DNA from: Arabidopsis thaliana
Lineage: Eukaryota; Streptophyta; Magnoliopsida; Brassicales; Brassicaceae
Reading direction: 5' to 3'
Length of the DNA stretch: 64,000 nucleotides
Assembly (NCBI RefSeq): GCF_000001735.4
Contig: NC_003074.8
Span: 3,286,101 to 3,350,100, forward strand
Shown here: positions 51,673 to 64,000 of the stretch, one piece after another
Position numbering within the stretch: the stretch's first letter is position 1
Layout: every line of letters begins with the position of its first letter
The notes under the pieces: generated by a model
The model's input: the letters and a program-made list of their open reading frames with translations, nothing else
Database searches by the model: none
What the model was told of the DNA's origin: nothing
Made by a program: the position numbers and the translations under genes

Positions 51673-53245
51673 ATGGCGGCGATTTTCAAGAGACCAAGGC
51701 CGGGAGGTGGCCGTCATCCGCCACCGCTGGCTCCGACAGTGAGTAGTTTCAAGCCGAGAGCTCAATGGACTAACTCCGGATCTTCCATTTTCCTCTACGT
51801 TAATCTTCCTGGTCTTTTTTCTTCTCTCTTTCTTTCTTTTTGTTTCTTGAGATCAAACTTTAATTGATAACAAACTTTATGAATTTCTCGTTTATTGTGT
51901 GGAACCGGCAGGGTTTTATAGGGATCAAATAGAAATAAAAAAGGATGAGAGGACAAGGACTGTCCAGATTCAAGGCCAGCGACCGCTCTCTGCTCAGACT
52001 AAGGCTCGTTTCAGTGAAGCTTACCGTGTCCCTGATACCTGTGACATGACCAAATTGAGCACCTCCTTCTCACATGGACTCTTGACCATCGAGTTTCCAG
52101 CAATCGTGGAAGCTAACAAACAGGAGAAAGCAGTCCAAGATCAGGAGAAGATTGGACAGAGGTCTAATCAGGAGAAAAGTGGAGGGCCTGGTCCTAATGG
52201 GAGTACCTTGGGACGAAAGAAAGCTTTGGAGGAGGAGAAACAAGTGGGAACAAGTCAAGAGAAAACCACTCCAACGTTGAATGAAGAAGCACCCAAAACG
52301 TATAAATCAGTGGTTGAGGGTAAAAGAGCAGTGCCAACGGGCAGTCAAGAGAAGTCTGAAGCGAAAGTTAAAGCGCGAGAGGCAATCCCTAGCTTAGGGG
52401 GAAGAGAACGTGCGAAAGAAGAGAAGGTGGTTGAGAGAAAGGAGGCTGCTCACATAGTTCAGCAAAAGATAGGAGATAAATTGAAGGAGGAAGAGGCTAA
52501 AAGTACACCAACCCTTGGTGGTAGCTTAAAACCTAAGGTACAGGCAAAAGAAGAGAAAGTAATTGAGAGAAAGAAAGATGATGATATAAGTCAGCTTAAG
52601 ACTGGACAGAAGGTGAAGGAAAAAGAGATTAGCAGAACGCCGACCATAGATGCTAGAGTGGAATCCAAGGAACATGCCAAAGTTGTTGAGAAAAAGGAAG
52701 ATGGTGAAATAGGTCAGAAGCTGGAGGGAGGAAGGATTAACTTGGGACCAAAGAAAGAAGATAAATTTACAAAACCAGTTGTTGGTGATGAGGCAAGAAG
52801 AATAGAGAAGAATGTTGCTCAGAGAAACCAAGCAGAGCCTAAGCTAAAAACGAAAGAGGGAGATGAAAGAATCAAACTGGATGTTGATGATGGCGTGAGA
52901 AACAAGCAGGATGAGAATAATGAGATGGTTGGAGACATGGTTAGTGAAGGAGAGATTCAAGACAGAGTGGAGCAGAAGAAGATAGACGAAGCTGGTTTAG
53001 CCAAAGATAGAGGCGATCTAAAGGATAATGCTGAAGTCGTGGAACCAGAAACCGGTCCATTACTAGTCAAAGAAGGACAGAAGAAGAGCGACATGGATCC
53101 TCCTCTTGCAGTAGGAGGAAGAGGAATGGGTGAAGAAGAGAGTCGGACATATGACATACCTTTGGTGAATGTTGGTGTAGCTGCTCTTGTGATTATGGGG
53201 TTTGGTGCTTACGTCTTTGTACCACTAGTAAAATATTTCTCCTGA
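51673..53245 (+). CDS. SLI1: HSP20/alpha-crystallin-domain protein with C-terminal membrane anchor (SLI1)
   Basis: Two exons, 51673-51811 and 51912-53245, give 490 codons. Residues about 25-105 form an alpha-crystallin domain interrupted by the intron (FLYVNLPG|FYRDQIEIKK) and ending in HGLLTIEFPA. The next roughly 350 residues are very rich in Lys and Glu, with repeated EEKVxERK-type units, and likely form extended or coiled-coil structure. One hydrophobic segment (about 466-486) lies next to the C-terminus, giving a tail-anchored protein. From recall this is SLI1, a chaperone lining sieve elements that limits aphid phloem feeding and heat-related damage. Far longer than ordinary 15-25 kDa small heat-shock proteins. 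Converges on GYRA with 266 bp between stops. Confidence 0.92.
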
Positions 53246-53511
53246 TTTGTGGTTAACAACAAAACAAAAGTGAGAAGAGCACTACTGTTTTGGTTATAAC
53301 CAGAATAATTGGTTTCAACTTTCTTAACATATGTATATAGTTAAACCCAACAAAATGTGAAGCAGATTAATGTTAATAACTAACTTCGATCATGGTTTTC
53401 TCTTCTCGTAGTAACATCACAAAAAAACAAAATGAAGAGAGTTAGCACATAGACTCTATGTACTGAACTTGACAATTGTCTCAAAAACTGGTGGAATTGG
53501 GATTGTAAAAT

Positions 53512-60143
<6,632 letters not shown>

Positions 60144-60688
60144 GCCCAGAGGGTTTTAGGGATTTTTACAAGTACAAATGGATTAAAGTGCTAAAACCCT
60201 AGAGAGCCACACCGGAGAATTTCTCAGGCGCGAATTTCAATACTTTGGCGGGGGTCTTTGTGTCCAAACAAAAAACTAATCTGTATCTCTATTTGAGATA
60301 TACACTATTTTATACAAACAAGATTATAATAACTAACTTTCGATTTCAATTTCTAATTTCATACTTGTATAGTGTCTTTGTTAGATCAATTACAGAACTA
60401 AATTCACCAATTGTTGAAAATTTAACAAATTTATGGAGAAATGTTAGTCACATTTTTGAAGTTTGCGATTCTTCTATCGACTCGAAAACGGTAGAGAATG
60501 ATTTACATTATGTATTTGTAGCAAAAAAAATGTATCAAGCAATGATGAAACTCCGACCAAAGAGACCAGAGAATTTCTCAGACAGGATCAAAAAGAGATA
60601 AACAAGCAAAGAATCAATAAGCGTGAGAGATATAAGGGACAAAAAAATCGAGTTTAAGTGGGGAAGAAACCAAAAACTCCAGGATTGA
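60144..60688. other. GYRA promoter and galacturonokinase 3' UTR
   Basis: Contains an AAACCCTAG telo-box-like motif near 60194, close to the GYRA leader, and AT-rich DNA. A plus-strand 118-codon frame at 60245-60601 lacks recognisable content and is not called. Confidence 0.45.
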
Positions 60689-63600
60689 TCAGAGAAGAAC
60701 ACGAGCAGCGTCACCTGCTTCACAGATGAGAACAGGTTTTCCTCCATTTAGATTGTTAGCAAACTCGGGTTGGGCCTTTTCATATTCATCCTTCACATAT
60801 GAAGCAGCTGCCTCAGCTTTTTCTGCATCTACAAAGGCTAGACAACATCCCCTGAAACCTGCACCGCTGAATCTAGCTCCATATACACCAGGAGCCTTCA
60901 GAAGAATCTTGTATAGCTGGATCAGTGGCTCCGCACCTTCACAAAACTCACAGAATTTAAAACCAAAATAATGAATCTAAGAGAGAATAATGTCTGTAAG
61001 CATACTAGTGGTCTGTATTCACTATAGGATATGTTGCATTTGGGAGAGAAGAAAAGAGAGTGTAATGTACCGCATTCGTAATTCTCAATGGAACTCAAGC
61101 CGGATGCTGAAATTAGCTTTCCAAATTCTTCAAGATTCCCTGAAGCCCAGGCTTCCCGTCCTGAAATTTAAGAACAAACATTCATAAAAGTCCGTTAAGC
61201 ATCATAAAGAGCTTAATGAATCATTCATGCACATAAAGAGACATCTACAAGAATTCAAGAACATTTGCCTTTGATAACTCGCATGTTCTCCGAGAAATAA
61301 TGCTCTGCTCTTTTAGCTAAAACCGGTTTCAGCTCATGCTGCACGAACAAGTATTATTGTATTACATATTTACATAGGCCTGATATAGGTGGAACCTGTT
61401 TTACCAAAAGCTTAAGAATCTTATTTTCTTACCTTGTGAGCTTCATAGACCGCATGCTCAACTATTCAGTGGGACAGTTAGAGACATGGCAACAAAGAAA
61501 AACTAATCAGCATGCAACGAATAAGTTAAAGTCCACACTTAAAGTTTTTTTACCATTGCACAACGTAGGTTCCAGCTCACTGTTCCCAGATGCACTGAAA
61601 AGAAAAAGTAAATCAAGAGAAGGGTGTGAATCTTGTGATGCAGAAAAATGAGTATCACAAGCAATAGAGAAATAAACTTTGCAGCATTTCCACTGAAATT
61701 TAAATCTAAATAAGCGAAAATGTAGATAAATATGAATCAAACAGATTTGCACATACGTCAAAAGAACTTTTGCTGCCTCTTGACACTCAGAAACTCGCAG
61801 ATTATATCCTGGGTTGGTGGTCAACGCCTGCCTCAAGCCTGAGAATGCTAACAATATCCTGAACGGTTTCTCCAGTTCAGGAGCCTGTACAAGCTCGTGG
61901 TCCAAAGTCTGCATATTTCAAACAGTTTTTCTGAGATGGCAGTTTCTGGAAGAAAATAAAGTTTCCCTATCTATGGCTGGTTAGGAAGGATTTCTTCAAG
62001 GCCTCCTGATTCTAACCATTCATTTTCATTTTAGGAAGAAGTGAACTCAGCATTGAAATACATTAAAATCGAAGCAATTGAAAAGATTAAACACTTATTT
62101 TCTCGTGAAAGCAATGAGAATGTTGTAGATCTGATTTGATCGTGAGTCATTTTCAGTTTAGAGATCAAAAACATCTTAGGCATCCCATTGAACAGTCTTG
62201 GTTTTGCCACATGAACAAGCTTCTTGCTTTTTTGCACACTATATCACTTACAAATCAAGGAATTTTACCTTGCAGTCCATGTATGTTAGACACCCATAAT
62301 TCGAAAGCAAAATAGCTGATTGATCCAAAATTCCATTCCGCAGACCCAGATACCCATTCTCAATAAGCCTGCAGACGCAGTAAGTCACATATAAATTGAC
62401 CAATTTGCAGCACTAATTGCTGGTTTCACAGAGAAACAACTGCTCATGAAGCAATACAGAAGAGCTTCTTGGTTACATTAGAAGGGAATATACCTGTCAT
62501 ATTCGATATTTTCTGTTGGGGATACAGTCAATTCGTTTGCATTCTCTAGAGCTAGCAGGTATGCCACACCAACCTGTCACATTTCTGGCGATCATAAAAT
62601 AATATACAAGATTCATTTTCCAAAAATGACAAGTAAACACCACTCTCATATGCTAAAAATGTTTAGTTACTATTAAAGAGCAGTAAAAATTGTCTTTCCG
62701 GAGAAATTTCTGCTGTACAAAAACAGGCGGGATTCAGTTACTTACAGCAGCTGATGAGCTAAGCCCGGAGCTATCTAGTCCATTTGAGCCACTGAGGTAA
62801 CCAATAATGCCCTTCAAAGATCAAAACAATTACTTAGAAACATATTCAAATACCTTTTCCATTAAATACAATTATGTCAACTATTATGGGGAAATCAAGG
62901 CCTAAAAGATCAGGTATGGCAACCAAATAAGGGTAAATGTGGAACCCCAGAAGATCACACAGCAAATGTGCAGGCTAAACCTCATTTCCCATTAATGGTA
63001 AACTTTATCTATAGCTATAACCAGAAGACCAAATTTGAACCTGTTACCTGTTTGAGATTCTTTTTGCTGCTCTGTAACGCATAAACTGCTCCTCTGGCAT
63101 AAGTACCCCAGATACTTTTTTCCTTCGATGGAGATGGCGTGCTTGCACCATTCTTGTTTGCTAGGCCTATTGGGTGCTGGATTTCATCTACTCTATAATT
63201 TCAGAACCCGAAAAGCTATTAGCATTATGCATAGAAGATCTTCAATTCCTTTACCACCATGACGAGTACAAAATTGAAATGCACTAAGGAAAACAAAAAT
63301 ACCTTTAGAAAAGGTAAAATAGAATGCATGAAACAGAAACTAGAAAATCATGCAAGCTCATCCAAAACGGATACTTTTGTATCCCTTACAGCGCTAAGGG
63401 TCTTCAATTTCCAATGAATTCTAGGGAATTATGAGCAAACTTAAAGGTTGAATCTGATAAATGTCTAAGACTTAAGTGAAAGATAAGTTCATTTTCATAC
63501 TAAAATGAGATATAATGGAATGCTGGCCAGATCGAAATACTTCCACAATATCCAAGGTGCACTTTACCCTATACGGGGCTTAGTAACAAGCTTATGCACG

Positions 63601-64000
63601 TCTGAGGATGGATATAAAAGTTTGAAAACACTAACGACAAGATGAGAGATCATGAAAGATATGCACACCTGAAACATACTTCTCCTTCAAATTGTGCAGA
63701 GCGCAACTGGACCTGCATATAAATTAGAAAGAGAATAAACGGTACAGAGACTTCAAGGCTCAAGTGAAACACACAGACACAAGGAACTTTCCCAGCTCCG
63801 AAATATATGTTTGTCTCCTGTCTACAAACCACATTCATTTTAAATTATCCAATTCTTTAATGCTTTCTCAGGTCAGGTGAGAAACAAAAAGAGACCAGGA
63901 TACTATATTGTACACAATTAGAATCTCCATCTACTCTTAAGCTGAACCAAGCCCAGAATACGGAATGCTACTTAAGAGAATTGCATTATACCATCAACGA
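60689..64000 (-). CDS. GALAK: Galacturonokinase (GHMP kinase), 5' part outside the window
   Basis: Cytosolic GHMP-family kinase that phosphorylates D-galacturonic acid at C-1, salvaging pectin sugar for UDP-GalA synthesis. Visible exons: 63712-63669, 63192-63048, 62811-62746, 62573-62494, 62368-62269, 61908-61757, 61594-61554, 61461-61433, 61338-61269, 61160-61071 and 60936-60689, giving the last 354 codons of an expected 424. The phosphate-binding GHMP motif is DSSGLSSSAAVGVA. The third GHMP motif is GARFSGAGFRGCC near the end. The intron after 61269 uses a GC donor. The first exon(s), including the sugar-binding PYRICPLGAH-type motif I recall from this enzyme, lie beyond 64000 or begin at its very edge. 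The remaining stretch 63713-64000 reads as intron. AT3G10700 by recall. Confidence 0.93.

Noticed and set aside
60245..60601. 118-codon plus-strand frame
   Set aside because: Lies in the space between GYRA and galacturonokinase; AT-driven composition and no recognisable motif.

Overview
This is nuclear DNA from a flowering plant. It has short GT-AG introns, AT-rich intergenic DNA, plastid transit peptides and plant-specific families. From memory of the proteins and their order I recognise Arabidopsis thaliana chromosome 3, about AT3G10530 to AT3G10700. No search was run, so the identification is recall. It is supported by spliced reading frames that stay open and whose total lengths are exact multiples of three.

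Layout. 0-6.3 kb (+): a ribosome-biogenesis WD40 protein (UTP7/WDR46 type), then the kinase PDK1 (second Arabidopsis copy). 7.1-12.4 kb (-): myotubularin phosphatase MTM1, 19 coding exons, convergent with PDK1. 13.8-17.6 kb (+): two intronless tandem cytochrome P450 genes, CYP77A7 and CYP77A6. 18.2-20.2 kb (+): APEM9, a peroxisomal tether, followed by a broken duplicate of PDK1 exons 1-2. 21-26.7 kb (-): four tandem two-exon MYB/SANT-like genes in different states of decay. 27.9-31.1 kb (+): cationic amino acid transporter CAT7. 32-34 kb: a RecA-like fragment, ribosomal protein S17, and a 110-bp direct repeat on either side. 34.2-35.5 kb (+): Nudix hydrolase NUDX26. 35.6-51.2 kb (all -): a GT4 glycosyltransferase, VPS60, nucleoporin NUP1/NUP136, kinase CPK2 and the plastid SufC-type ATPase ABCI6. 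51.7-53.2 kb (+): SLI1, an alpha-crystallin-domain protein with a membrane tail. 53.5-60.1 kb (-): organellar DNA gyrase A, 27 coding exons. 60.7 kb to the end (-): galacturonokinase, cut by the window edge.

Most genes are single-copy housekeeping or signalling genes that do not form one pathway. Local relationships are the P450 tandem pair, the MYB array, the PDK1 fragment copied about 16.6 kb away, and the neighbouring phosphoinositide genes PDK1 (lipid-binding kinase) and MTM1 (3-phosphatase). I found no CRISPR array, operon, intact transposon, rRNA or tRNA gene. I see no convincing new biological system. The most interesting signals are structural: partial duplications, repeats inside proteins, decaying motifs and a likely lost splice site.
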